Origin: SGZJ01 sp949372955
GTDB lineage: Bacteria > Bacteroidota > Bacteroidia > Flavobacteriales > Flavobacteriaceae
Direction: 5' to 3'
DNA: 64,000 nt
NCBI GenBank assembly: GCA_949372955.1
Contig: CASIAX010000001.1
Span: 62,001-126,000, forward strand
Below the pieces are notes generated by a model. That model was not told the origin of the DNA. It saw only the letters and a list, made by a program, of their open reading frames with translations, and searched no databases. Shown here piece after piece: positions 44,503-52,146 of the stretch (positions within the stretch are counted from its first letter, which is position 1; each line of letters begins with the position of its first letter). The translations under genes were made by a program, and so were the position numbers.

Positions 44503-44532
44503 AATAGCCTGTATTATAAAATACAGGCTATT
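44503..44532 (-). terminator. Terminator for the immunophilin operon, possibly bidirectional
   Basis: A perfect 13-bp stem AATAGCCTGTATT / AATACAGGCTATT has a four-base loop. On the minus strand it is followed by a long T-rich run (TTTTTTTATTT), the normal terminator form for the 45721-44567 gene. For plus-strand pepD there is no T-tract after the stem, so termination in that direction would be weaker. Confidence 0.8.
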
Positions 44533-44566
44533 AAAATCCTAATAGATAGTTTAATTTATCAGAAAT

Positions 44567-45721
44567 TTAGTTAACATTCACCATTGTGATAATAAATATC
44601 AAATCTTGGTTAGGTTTTATCAATCCACTTCCCTGTGCACCATAGCCGATATTAGATGGTAGGTATGCAAACATTCTATCTCCAACTTTCATTATTCCAA
44701 CAGCTTCTTTAAAGCCTGTGATCATTTGTGCATCTGGAGATAATTGCATTGGCATAGCGCTATATCTTCCTCTTAACTCTTTCTCCGAGCTATATTTTCC
44801 GTAACCTTCTTCGCATTCTTTGGAATTAGAATCAATTAGGTTTGCTTGAGTGTCGTAAAGTTCATAAAAGAGATTGACATTATCTCCTTGCTTTGGTTTT
44901 ATTCCATCACCTTTAATTATATTAAATGTTCTAAGACCAGATTTAAGCATTTTTGATTTTGCTTTGTAGTTATTTAAAGTAGGTAAATAACTAATGGCCT
45001 TGTCTTTGCCCTTGACTTGGTTTGTTAATCTAGTCTTTTCTTTCTCTTCTTCCAGTAATCTATTTTTTTCAACTAGTTTAGTCAATTCAATATTCCATAC
45101 ATTTACTGCATCAAATTGTTTAGCATCATCACCATTTCTTATAATATTTAATTTTTTAATTATTATATCTGATATTGGTCTATTTGCAACACCAGTCTCT
45201 ACATTTGAAATCGAATCTTGAATTTCAAGACCCATTACAACTTCGCCAAAGACACTATGTTTATTGTTCAAGTGTGGGGTAGGAGTTTCCGTAATAAAAA
45301 ACTGACTACCATTAGTTGCTGGTCCTGAGTTAGCCATAGACAATATACCTGGCTTATCATGCATTAAGGATTCATCGAATTCATCTGGAAAGCTATATCC
45401 TGGTCCACCCCTTCCATTTCCCTCAGGATCACCACCTTGAATCATGAAGTTATTCATTACTCTGTGAAAGATCAATCCGTCATAAAAAGGTAGGCCTAAA
45501 TGAATTGAATCTACATCTGGATGATTTCCCTCTGCTAGAGCTACAAAATTAGCAACGGTTATAGGAGTTTTGTCATAAGAAAGTTTCACAACCATTGTCC
45601 CCATATTAGTATTAAACTCTGCAAATAAACCTTCTCCGAGATCTTGATATTGATTTGCAACGCTATTACAGCTTGTTGTTATTACTAAAGCAATTGATAA
45701 TAATAAAATTAGTTTTTTCAT
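44567..45721 (-). CDS. Dual-family immunophilin lipoprotein: cyclophilin plus FKBP
   Basis: A 384-residue lipoprotein (lipobox ITTSC, lipidated Cys18). An N-terminal cyclophilin domain (about residues 33-200) has FHRVMNNFMIQGGD with the catalytic Arg87 and NGSQFFITETPTPHLN. After a charged linker (LLEEEKEKTRL) comes an FKBP domain (about 255-384) with GFKEAVGIMKVGDR and NIGYGAQGSGLIKPNQDLIF. Both are peptidyl-prolyl isomerases. Cyclophilin-FKBP fusions are known from flavobacteria. The protein is probably tethered to the outer membrane and folds exported proteins. It directly follows gldI (five bases), itself an FKBP lipoprotein. Confidence 0.93.
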   Translation of the reverse strand: MKKLILLLSIALVITTSCNSVANQYQDLGEGLFAEFNTNMGTMVVKLSYDKTPITVANFVALAEGNHPDVDSIHLGLPFYDGLIFHRVMNNFMIQGGDPEGNGRGGPGYSFPDEFDESLMHDKPGILSMANSGPATNGSQFFITETPTPHLNNKHSVFGEVVMGLEIQDSISNVETGVANRPISDIIIKKLNIIRNGDDAKQFDAVNVWNIELTKLVEKNRLLEEEKEKTRLTNQVKGKDKAISYLPTLNNYKAKSKMLKSGLRTFNIIKGDGIKPKQGDNVNLFYELYDTQANLIDSNSKECEEGYGKYSSEKELRGRYSAMPMQLSPDAQMITGFKEAVGIMKVGDRMFAYLPSNIGYGAQGSGLIKPNQDLIFIITMVNVN

Positions 45722-45726
45722 TTATA

Positions 45727-46257
45727 TTAATTTTTGATTGAATTTATTGATTTTACTTTGATTGTACAAATTATAGCAGTGTTTGGAGGTATTTTATTTA
45801 AATCTCCATACATACCATATGCTTTGTAAGATGGGAGTATAAACGTAGCTATTTCACCTTTTTTTAAGATTTTTAATGCTTCTCTAATCCCTGTTATTAT
45901 TTGTTGTTTTTCCATTATATAACTCTGTTCTCCAATAGCTTTATAATTATAAATAATTTTATTATTTAAATCTGCCATGGAATAATCAAATATTATACTA
46001 TCACCAAATTCTGGTGATTTATCATTAGAATCATTTTTTTTATTATAAAAATACCAAAAACCTCTTTTTGAATTAATATAATTTTTATCAGTGTTTTTAG
46101 ATAGATAATTATCTATTTTTTGATTTTGTTCAGCTATGATATTTTTTAGTATAGATGTATTTTCAATACTTTTTTTATTATGATTTACAGCATACCTAGG
46201 CTTGTTTTCAGAGCAAGAAAATAGTAAGGCGATTATAATAAATTTTAACAATTTCAT
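45727..46257 (-). CDS. gldI: Gliding motility lipoprotein GldI (FKBP-type)
   Basis: A 176-residue lipoprotein (lipobox LLFSC, Cys15) with an FKBP-type domain in the C-terminal 100 residues: GDSIIFDYSMADLNN, QIITGIREALKILKKGEIATFILP and SYKAYGMYGDLNKIPPNTAII. The architecture and the neighbouring DHH phosphoesterase match GldI, which in Flavobacterium is needed for gliding and for T9SS-related folding of surface proteins. It overlaps the upstream gene by one base (TAATG) and precedes the dual immunophilin by five. Presence of GldI does not prove that this organism glides. Confidence 0.85.
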   Translation of the reverse strand: MKLLKFIIIALLFSCSENKPRYAVNHNKKSIENTSILKNIIAEQNQKIDNYLSKNTDKNYINSKRGFWYFYNKKNDSNDKSPEFGDSIIFDYSMADLNNKIIYNYKAIGEQSYIMEKQQIITGIREALKILKKGEIATFILPSYKAYGMYGDLNKIPPNTAIICTIKVKSINSIKN

Positions 46258-47270
46258 TATCTAAGCTTTGCTTTGTATTGAGGTAATAGTTTTTTGAATT
46301 TTAAAATAGTGGTTTGTAGGTCTTCTTTACTAAAACCTCCTGCTGCATTTATGTGTCCCCCTCCGTTGAAGTTATTTCTTGAAAAATCATTAACATCAAA
46401 ATCTCCTTTAGATCTTAATGATATTTTTATGATTTCATCAACTTCATTCTCTATAAATATTACCGCAAATTTTATACCTTTTATAGACAATCCATAATTA
46501 ACAAAACCTTCTGTATCTCCCTTTTTAAAATTATATTTATTTAATATTTCTTGAGTTAGATACATGTATGCAGTATTGTATTCTGCACTTACTACCATAT
46601 TGGATAGGGTATGGCTTAATAACAATACCTTATCGAATGAATTGTTATCGTAAACTAAATTATTTATCTCATTTCCATTAGCACCTTTTTTAATTAATTC
46701 AGAGATGACACTATGGGTAACTTCTGTGGTTAAAGGAAATTTAAAAGATCCAGTATCAGTCATTATTCCAGTGTAAAGTGCACTAGCTACTTTTGGAGTG
46801 ATTTTATCTGTAAATGATAGTTCTGTTATAAAATGGTATACCATCTCGCAGGTTGAACTCATCAGAACATCAGAGTAAATATACGCTGCGTAATCATCAG
46901 GGCTTTGGTGATGATCAATCATTACCTTAACTGCCTTAGACTCTTTAACAACCTCTCCCATCAACCCAATTCTAGATAAAGAATTGAAGTCGAGAGTAAA
47001 TATTAAGTCAGAATTCAATATTTCGCTATTATATAATTCTGGGTTGTTTTCGTATATTTTTATTTCGTTTTCATCGTCAATCCATTTCAGAAAATCAGGA
47101 AAATTGTTAGGGGATATAACAGATGATTGATAACCTAAGGATTTTAAAACTTCATTTAGAGCTATACACGATCCAATGGCATCCCCATCAGGATTTTTAT
47201 GTGGTATTACAATAATTTTTTTTGAGCTTTCTAGAAGAGGCTTTAATTCTACTATATTTATTTTAACCAT
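46257..47270 (-). CDS. DHH/DHHA1 phosphoesterase (NrnA-like oligoribonuclease/pAp phosphatase)
   Basis: A 337-residue protein with the DHH motifs: VIPHKNPDGDAIGSCIAL near the N-terminus, DLIFTLDFNSLSRIG and MIDHHQSPDDYA, then a DHHA1 domain with GGGHINAAGG near the C-terminus. NrnA enzymes degrade nanoRNA and dephosphorylate pAp, and some hydrolyse cyclic dinucleotide products such as pApA; Bacteroidota usually lack Orn. It is first in the nrnA-gldI-immunophilin operon, one base overlapping gldI, and is divergent from ndk. Confidence 0.92.
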   Translation of the reverse strand: MVKINIVELKPLLESSKKIIVIPHKNPDGDAIGSCIALNEVLKSLGYQSSVISPNNFPDFLKWIDDENEIKIYENNPELYNSEILNSDLIFTLDFNSLSRIGLMGEVVKESKAVKVMIDHHQSPDDYAAYIYSDVLMSSTCEMVYHFITELSFTDKITPKVASALYTGIMTDTGSFKFPLTTEVTHSVISELIKKGANGNEINNLVYDNNSFDKVLLLSHTLSNMVVSAEYNTAYMYLTQEILNKYNFKKGDTEGFVNYGLSIKGIKFAVIFIENEVDEIIKISLRSKGDFDVNDFSRNNFNGGGHINAAGGFSKEDLQTTILKFKKLLPQYKAKLR

Positions 47271-47326
47271 AATCTACAAATATACGATATATTAAGAAAA
47301 TCATTTAATTAGTTGTGCAAATGTAT

Positions 47327-47334
47327 TATTTTTG
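47327..47334 (+). promoter_or_regulatory. Bacteroidota -7 element before ndk
   Basis: TATTTTTG matches TAnnTTTG, and TTTA (one base off TTTG) lies exactly 19 bases upstream at 47304-47307. The ndk ATG is 23 bases further on. Confidence 0.5.
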
Positions 47335-47357
47335 CACTTAAATTTAAAAACTTAAAA

Positions 47358-47777
47358 ATGATTACAAATAGAACTTTCACTATGCTTAAGCCTGACTCAG
47401 TTGAGAAAGGTAATATTGGTGCAATTATGAGTAAAATTAATGCTGCAGGATTTAAAATTCTGGCATTAAAATTAACTAAAATGAGTGTTTCAGATGCTGA
47501 AAAATTCTACTCTGTACACAAGGATCGACCTTTCTTTAATGACTTAGTTGGTTATATGACAAGAGGCCCTATTGTTGCTGCAGTACTAGAAAAAGATAAT
47601 GCTGTAGAGGATTTTAGATTGTTAATTGGGGCTACTAACCCGGCTGATGCAGCTGAAGGTACTATAAGAAATGAATTTGCTGACTCAATTAGTGAAAATG
47701 CAGTTCACGGTAGTGATAGTGATGATAATGCTAAAATAGAATGTGATTTTCACTTTTCAGCTAGAGAAGTTTTTTAA
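47358..47777 (+). CDS. ndk: Nucleoside diphosphate kinase
   Basis: The start is placed at the ATG at 47358, giving 139 residues beginning MITNRTFTMLKPDSVEKG, the normal family start; an in-frame ATG 45 bases upstream would sit ahead of the promoter -7 box. Catalytic His117 is in ENAVHGSDS, and the Kpn-loop segment FNDLVGYMTRGP is intact. NDK equalises the NTP and dNTP pools with ATP. It faces the cold-shock gene, and the two share a bidirectional terminator. Confidence 0.97.
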   Translation: MITNRTFTMLKPDSVEKGNIGAIMSKINAAGFKILALKLTKMSVSDAEKFYSVHKDRPFFNDLVGYMTRGPIVAAVLEKDNAVEDFRLLIGATNPADAAEGTIRNEFADSISENAVHGSDSDDNAKIECDFHFSAREVF

Positions 47778-47793
47778 TAACTAAAATTATTGT

Positions 47794-47830
47794 AAAAAAA
47801 AAAGAGTCAAATTAAATTTGACTCTTTTTT
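47794..47830. terminator. Bidirectional terminator between ndk and the cold-shock gene
   Basis: A run of ten A, then GAGTCAAAT, a TAA loop, ATTTGACTC and a run of six T. The nine-base stem can be extended by A-T pairs, and each strand ends in a T-tract, so it can serve both convergent genes. Confidence 0.85.
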
Positions 47831-47853
47831 ATCGATAAATCTAAATTTTATAT

Positions 47854-48045
47854 TTATAAAACTTTTACATTTACTGCGTTAAGACCTTTTTTGCCTTCTG
47901 TTAAATCGAATTCAACTGCATCTCCTTCTCTAATCTCATCGATTAAACCAGAAATGTGTACAAAATGTTCTTTGTTTGATTCATCTTCAACAATAAAGCC
48001 GAAACCTTTTGTGTCATTGAAGAATTTTACTGTTCCTTTACTCAT
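47854..48045 (-). CDS. Cold-shock protein (CspA family)
   Basis: A 63-residue single cold-shock domain with both RNA-binding motifs: GTVKFFNDTKGFGFIVED (RNP1, KGFGFIV) and EHFVHISGL (RNP2), ending in GLNAVNVKVL. It binds single-stranded RNA and DNA as an RNA chaperone. The upstream -7 element TATATTTG gives only a short leader of roughly 20-25 bases, unlike the long cold-responsive leader of E. coli cspA. It is the 3'-most gene after the recF-CIA30 run, with its own promoter. Confidence 0.96.
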   Translation of the reverse strand: MSKGTVKFFNDTKGFGFIVEDESNKEHFVHISGLIDEIREGDAVEFDLTEGKKGLNAVNVKVL

Positions 48046-48074
48046 CTTTTAAATTTAATTGTTATAATAAGCGG

Positions 48075-48082
48075 CAAATATA
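48075..48082 (-). promoter_or_regulatory. Bacteroidota -7 element for the cold-shock gene
   Basis: On the minus strand TATATTTG is an exact TAnnTTTG match 29 bases before the csp start codon. A clear -33 TTTG is not found at 19 bases. Confidence 0.45.
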
Positions 48083-48123
48083 CATTAAATATATTAATCT
48101 TTTAGTTTTCAGTCGTTAAAATT

Positions 48124-48657
48124 TCAATTAGTTAGTTCAATTTTGATAATTTCTAACCTGAAATCTTCATTTTTTTTATTCCCAATAAGTATTCCTATTT
48201 CAGACAATTTTTCGTAATTAAAATTAGACATATTTAATTTTCTACCTCTAAATTGAGCTGAAAATTCATTTAGTGGTATTATTATTGTTTGCTTAGAGTT
48301 AGTTGTTTTTATTAATCTTGAATAGGTGTAATAATTATTACTACTAGGCTTGATTCTTATTTGATATTCTTTAGAGTCACCAATAAGAACTAATTTAAGT
48401 TTTTGATCTTTTTTAACTTTTAAGTTTCTTGTATTTAGTCTTACAGAAGCAAAGCCACCATTATTATCTAAGGATACTCTTCCTTTAAAGACTAGTGTTT
48501 CATTTTCTGTGAAAATCATTGACGAATTAGATACTCCGCCCATTACATTGTCATTAACAACGAACCACTGGTCGATATCTGTATTAATCTGGTTAGTCCT
48601 GTCAGTTTGCATAACTATAATTTGGGTTATTATTAAGAGTATTTTAGTAAAGATCAT
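48124..48657 (-). CDS. CIA30 family protein (complex I intermediate-associated protein 30-like)
   Basis: A 177-residue protein whose body matches CIA30: WFVVNDNVMGGVSNS, then NGGFASVRLN, the beta-sheet core with YQIRIKPSSNNYYTYSRL and the C-terminal SEIGILIGNKK. In mitochondria CIA30/NDUFAF1 assists respiratory complex I assembly; bacterial members are widespread and mostly uncharacterised. A hydrophobic N-terminus (FTKILLIITQIIVM) may be a signal peptide or anchor. The gene follows the DUF721 gene directly (ATG shares the region just after its stop) in a recF-lipoprotein-DUF721-CIA30 run. Confidence 0.85.
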   Translation of the reverse strand: MIFTKILLIITQIIVMQTDRTNQINTDIDQWFVVNDNVMGGVSNSSMIFTENETLVFKGRVSLDNNGGFASVRLNTRNLKVKKDQKLKLVLIGDSKEYQIRIKPSSNNYYTYSRLIKTTNSKQTIIIPLNEFSAQFRGRKLNMSNFNYEKLSEIGILIGNKKNEDFRLEIIKIELTN

Positions 48658-48945
48658 CTATCTAAGAACTATTTTTTTTATAGCATCTTTTTCAAGAGCA
48701 TCATTTAAAAGATTAATTATTTTTTCTTTACCATAACTCAGTTCTTCTCTTAGTGTAGAAGAGCTTAGACTCACATATAGAGTTTTGTTTTTTAAGTGAA
48801 TGTCCGTAGTGTAATTACTTACACCATTTTTCATTATTTTAAACCATGCATCTTTAGCATCTACTTTTTCAAGCCCTTTTTCTAAATTATTCTTCCTAAG
48901 AAAGCTATTAAGTAATGTTCCAATTTTTATTTCGTCTTCATTCAT
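48658..48945 (-). CDS. DUF721/DciA-like protein
   Basis: A 95-residue protein with the DUF721 pattern: IKIGTLLNSFLRKNNLEKGL, AWFKIMKNGVSNYT, then LKNKTLYVSLSSSTLREELSYGKE. DciA proteins recruit the replicative helicase DnaB in bacteria that lack DnaC or DnaI, so a helicase-loading role is plausible, though this is a short form with the KH-like domain only. The gene sits next to recF, as in other bacteria, directly before CIA30 with no gap. Confidence 0.85.
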   Translation of the reverse strand: MNEDEIKIGTLLNSFLRKNNLEKGLEKVDAKDAWFKIMKNGVSNYTTDIHLKNKTLYVSLSSSTLREELSYGKEKIINLLNDALEKDAIKKIVLR

Positions 48946-49365
48946 CTAATCTAGGTTTAGTTTTTCATATACTTTATAATGATAAATATAATTATCTTTA
49001 TTAGTGAGATATAAATTTACCGAATCTAGTTTAATTATAGTTTCAATAAACTTATTATTGTTTAAGTCGTAATATTCTATTTGAGTTTTATTATCATCTC
49101 CTTGATACACGTTAAAATTAATTTGATGCATTGAGGTGATGAATTTCCCATCGAACTTTGGATTAACTTTTTTTCTTAGACCTTTATTATTATTCACTTC
49201 AAAAAAATCAATTGTTCCACTGAATGGATAGGTTTTTAAAAGTTTATTGTTTTGTTTTACAGATTGAATTTCCCAATAGCCATTTAACAAGCTAATATCT
49301 AGACTCGGTTTTTCATCGCAAGAAAATGTAATGCATAAACAAAAAAGAATTATAGTTTTTTTCAC
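48946..49365 (-). CDS. Small lipoprotein, lipocalin-like beta-sheet, GTG start
   Basis: A 139-residue protein with a lipoprotein signal (FCLCITFSC, Cys16) and a body of regular beta strands starting LNGYWEIQSVKQNNKLLKT, reminiscent of the lipocalin-like families of small flavobacterial lipoproteins. It is probably anchored to the outer membrane facing the periplasm. The start is GTG at 49365, overlapping the recF stop codon by four bases (GTGA), which supports translational coupling. Function unknown. Confidence 0.75.
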   Translation of the reverse strand: MKKTIILFCLCITFSCDEKPSLDISLLNGYWEIQSVKQNNKLLKTYPFSGTIDFFEVNNNKGLRKKVNPKFDGKFITSMHQINFNVYQGDDNKTQIEYYDLNNNKFIETIIKLDSVNLYLTNKDNYIYHYKVYEKLNLD

Positions 49366-50441
49366 AAGTTGAATATTGAGTTTGAGTTGGTAATTTCTTT
49401 TATAGATTCTTTTGTTCTTTCTTCCTCTGTATCCGAGATGAAAATCTGACCAAAATCATTAGCGCTAACTAAATTTATTATCTGTTTAACTCTATTTTTG
49501 TCTAATTTGTCAAAAATATCATCCAATAATAAAATCGGATTATTATTAGTTTGATTTTTTAAAAAATCAAATTGTGCTAGTTTTAATGCTATTAACAAGG
49601 ATTTTTGTTGACCTTGGCTACCAAACTTTTTAACTGAGTAATTATTAATGTTGAAAATTAAATCATCTTTATGAATACCCTTAGATGTGTATTGTAAAAA
49701 CATATCTTTTTCTAAACTATTTTTTAGTAGAATAGATAGTTTTTCTGCGTCAAGATCTGTTTTGTAAGTGATATTCACATCTTCATTATCATTAGAAATA
49801 GACTTGTATTTATCTTTAAATACCGACACGAAATCTTTCAAAAATAATTTCCTTTTTTCAAAAATACTTTCCCCAATAATTTCTAGCTGTGAATCATATA
49901 CCTCAATTGTATTGATATCAATATTTTTGTTTTTATAGATGAGTTTTAATAAACTATTTCTTTGGGTTAGTACTTTGTTATAATTTATAATATTATCTAA
50001 GTAATCCTTATCACTTTGGGAAATTACACTATCTAAAAATTTTCTTCTTGTCTCACTTCCTTCAGCGATTAAATTTCTGTCACTTGGAGATATGATGACT
50101 AATGGAAGTAAGCCTATATGATCGCTAAATTTTTCATATTTTTTGTTATTTCTTTTAATAACCTTCTTGTCATTTTTTTTAAAATTTATAATAATAGTTT
50201 CTTGCTTTTGGTTTTTAAGATAAGAGCCTTTAATTGCAAAGAAATCTTCTCCATGTTTTATGTTTTGTGAAGAAATGGGGTTAAAATAACTTTTACCAAA
50301 AGATAAATGATAAATAGCATCAAGTATATTTGATTTACCAACTCCATTTGGACCTATAAAACAATTAATATTATTGTCTAATTTTATGGTTTTACTGCTA
50401 AAACTTTTATAATTAGTTAATGTTATTGACTTTAATATCAT
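49362..50441 (-). CDS. recF: DNA replication and repair protein RecF
   Basis: A 359-residue SMC/ABC-type ATPase: Walker A GPNGVGKSNILDAIYHLSFG (from residue 30), ABC signature GSQGQQKSLLIALKLAQ and Walker B PILLLDDIFDKLD. RecF acts with RecO and RecR at stalled forks and gaps; recR is elsewhere in this window. It is not next to dnaA and dnaN, as is usual for Bacteroidota, so it does not mark the origin. It heads the recF-lipoprotein-DUF721-CIA30 run. Confidence 0.97.
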   Translation of the reverse strand: MILKSITLTNYKSFSSKTIKLDNNINCFIGPNGVGKSNILDAIYHLSFGKSYFNPISSQNIKHGEDFFAIKGSYLKNQKQETIIINFKKNDKKVIKRNNKKYEKFSDHIGLLPLVIISPSDRNLIAEGSETRRKFLDSVISQSDKDYLDNIINYNKVLTQRNSLLKLIYKNKNIDINTIEVYDSQLEIIGESIFEKRKLFLKDFVSVFKDKYKSISNDNEDVNITYKTDLDAEKLSILLKNSLEKDMFLQYTSKGIHKDDLIFNINNYSVKKFGSQGQQKSLLIALKLAQFDFLKNQTNNNPILLLDDIFDKLDKNRVKQIINLVSANDFGQIFISDTEEERTKESIKEITNSNSIFNL

Positions 50442-50537
50442 TAGAGGTATTAATAAAAAAAATGATTAAATTGAGATTTAATACTGCAAATTATTGAAAA
50501 ATTACAAATATTTTATCCTTTTTTAAGAATAAAAATA

Positions 50538-50545
50538 TATTTTTG
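50538..50545 (+). promoter_or_regulatory. Bacteroidota -7 element before the TPR-ribH operon
   Basis: TATTTTTG matches TAnnTTTG in the 126-base divergent gap next to recF, 22 bases before the ATG of the TPR gene. No good -33 box was seen. Confidence 0.4.
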
Positions 50546-50567
50546 CGACTCAAAATATTTTTAATTT

Positions 50568-51332
50568 ATGGCAACTTATAAAAAAAAAGGATCTAAATCT
50601 AAGTCATCTCTTAGCAATTTAGAAGAGTTAGAGAGTAAATCAGCAACAGCTGGAGTTTTCAACACTTTAGATGATGGAGCTTCTAAGACAGAAGAATGGG
50701 TCGCTGCAAATCAGAAATACATTTTTATTGTGATAGGTATTGCAGCAGTTTTTGTTTTAGGTTTTTTAGGTTTTGACAAGTACGTTCAACAACCAGCGGA
50801 ATCTAATGCAATGAACGAAATGCATCATGCCCAAACTTATTTTGAGTCTGCTAATCAAACGAAAAACGATTCACTATTTAATTTATCTTTAAATGGAACG
50901 GATGGTAAATTTGGTATGATTGATTTGATAGAAAATTATCCAGGTACCAAAGCATCTAATTTAGCTAGTTACTACGCTGGAATGTCTTACTTAAATTTAA
51001 ACGACTATCAAAACTCTATAAAATATTTAAGTCAATTTAAATCTGAGGATGAAATTCTTGGTTCTACTGCTTTAGGTTCTATTGGAGACTGTTTTTCTCA
51101 GTTAAATCAATTTGAAGATGCTTTTGAATACTATCAAAAAGCAATCAATTTCACATCAAATGATTTTACTACCCCGATGTATTTGCTTAAAGCTGGTTAT
51201 ATTGGTTTAGAAATTAATCAATCAAAAAAATCATTGAACTTTTTTAATAGGATAAAAAATGATTTTTCAAATTCAATTGAAGCTACAAATATCGATGCGT
51301 TGATTGGTATGGCAAGCGCTTCTTCTAAATAA
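50568..51332 (+). CDS. Membrane-anchored TPR protein (YfgM-like)
   Basis: A 254-residue protein with a basic Ser/Lys-rich N-terminus, one membrane helix (YIFIVIGIAAVFVLGFLGF, about residues 51-69) and periplasmic TPR repeats (ASNLASYYAGMSYLNLNDY, STALGSIGDCFSQLNQFEDA). This is the TPR_21/YfgM layout; YfgM in E. coli works with the SecYEG exit and periplasmic chaperones. In Bacteroidota the gene is regularly found upstream of ribH. The transcript runs on through ribH (five-base gap), the small membrane protein and mutL. Confidence 0.85.
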   Translation: MATYKKKGSKSKSSLSNLEELESKSATAGVFNTLDDGASKTEEWVAANQKYIFIVIGIAAVFVLGFLGFDKYVQQPAESNAMNEMHHAQTYFESANQTKNDSLFNLSLNGTDGKFGMIDLIENYPGTKASNLASYYAGMSYLNLNDYQNSIKYLSQFKSEDEILGSTALGSIGDCFSQLNQFEDAFEYYQKAINFTSNDFTTPMYLLKAGYIGLEINQSKKSLNFFNRIKNDFSNSIEATNIDALIGMASASSK

Positions 51333-51337
51333 TTATT

Positions 51338-51814
51338 ATGAGTACTAACCACTCAAATTTGTCAGATTATGATATGGCTAGTGTTCCAAGTGGAGATAAC
51401 TTAACTGTTGGTTTGGTTGTTTCTGAGTGGAACGAAGATATCACTGAATCCCTATATAGTGGTGCTTATGATACTCTTGTTGAACGTGGCGTCATATCCA
51501 ATAACATTAAAAGAATTAATGTTCCTGGAAGCTTTGAATTAGTCTATGGATCTAAAAAAATGATTCAATCTAATGTAGATGTTGTTATAGCTATTGGTTG
51601 TGTAATTAAAGGGGAAACAGAACATTTTAATTATATCTGTCATTCTGTATCTAACGGTATTATTGATTTAAATATTAATTTTAACACACCAGTTGTTTTT
51701 TGTGTATTAACTGATAACAATAAGCAACAATCAGTAGATAGATCTGGAGGTAAGCATGGAAATAAGGGTGTAGAGGCAGCTATTACAGCATTAAAACTTT
51801 CTGCTATTAAATAG
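51338..51814 (+). CDS. ribH: 6,7-dimethyl-8-ribityllumazine synthase
   Basis: A 158-residue RibH. Signature segments are VGLVVSEWNEDITESL, the NVPGSFELVYGSKKM loop, VIAIGCVIKGETEHFNYIC and the C-terminal KHGNKGVEAAITALKL. It condenses 5-amino-6-ribitylaminouracil with 3,4-dihydroxy-2-butanone 4-phosphate in riboflavin synthesis, probably as a capsid-like assembly. It lies between the YfgM-like TPR gene and a small membrane protein gene. Confidence 0.97.
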   Translation: MSTNHSNLSDYDMASVPSGDNLTVGLVVSEWNEDITESLYSGAYDTLVERGVISNNIKRINVPGSFELVYGSKKMIQSNVDVVIAIGCVIKGETEHFNYICHSVSNGIIDLNINFNTPVVFCVLTDNNKQQSVDRSGGKHGNKGVEAAITALKLSAIK

Positions 51815-51870
51815 TGAAGAAACTATTTTAATAAAAGATTTAATTCATTATTTTTATTTAAAATTTCATA

Positions 51871-52146
51871 ATGGGCTTGCTCAATTTTAATTCTAAGAAT
51901 AATAAAGTTTATAATTATTCTGGCAGATTTGCTAAAACAAAACTTAAACTAAAACCTAAATTTGATGAATTTAGATCAACACTAGGTTCTAATAATGGAA
52001 TTAAAAATAAATTTACGAAAGCTGTTAATGATTATGATAATCAAACAGAGAAATCAGTCAAAAAACGTTTAGTTGTAATTATATTTATTTTGATATTAGT
52101 TTTTCTTTATATAATAGACTTTGATTTAAAAATATTTTATAATTAA
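51871..52146 (+). CDS. Small conserved membrane protein between ribH and mutL (often misnamed riboflavin synthase subunit beta)
   Basis: A 91-residue protein: a soluble N-terminal part with NYSGRFAKTKLKLKPKFDEF and GIKNKFTKAVNDYDN, then one C-terminal membrane helix (LVVIIFILILVFLYIIDF). I recall that flavobacteria carry very similar proteins in the same place, annotated as riboflavin synthase subunit beta only because of the neighbouring ribH. Nothing in the sequence indicates a role in riboflavin synthesis. The last base of its stop codon overlaps the mutL ATG (TAATG). Function unknown. Confidence 0.8.
   Translation: MGLLNFNSKNNKVYNYSGRFAKTKLKLKPKFDEFRSTLGSNNGIKNKFTKAVNDYDNQTEKSVKKRLVVIIFILILVFLYIIDFDLKIFYN

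Noticed and set aside
47313..47357. Upstream in-frame ATG for ndk
   Set aside because: It lies upstream of the promoter -7 element and adds a non-conserved extension before the family start MITNRTFTMLKPD.
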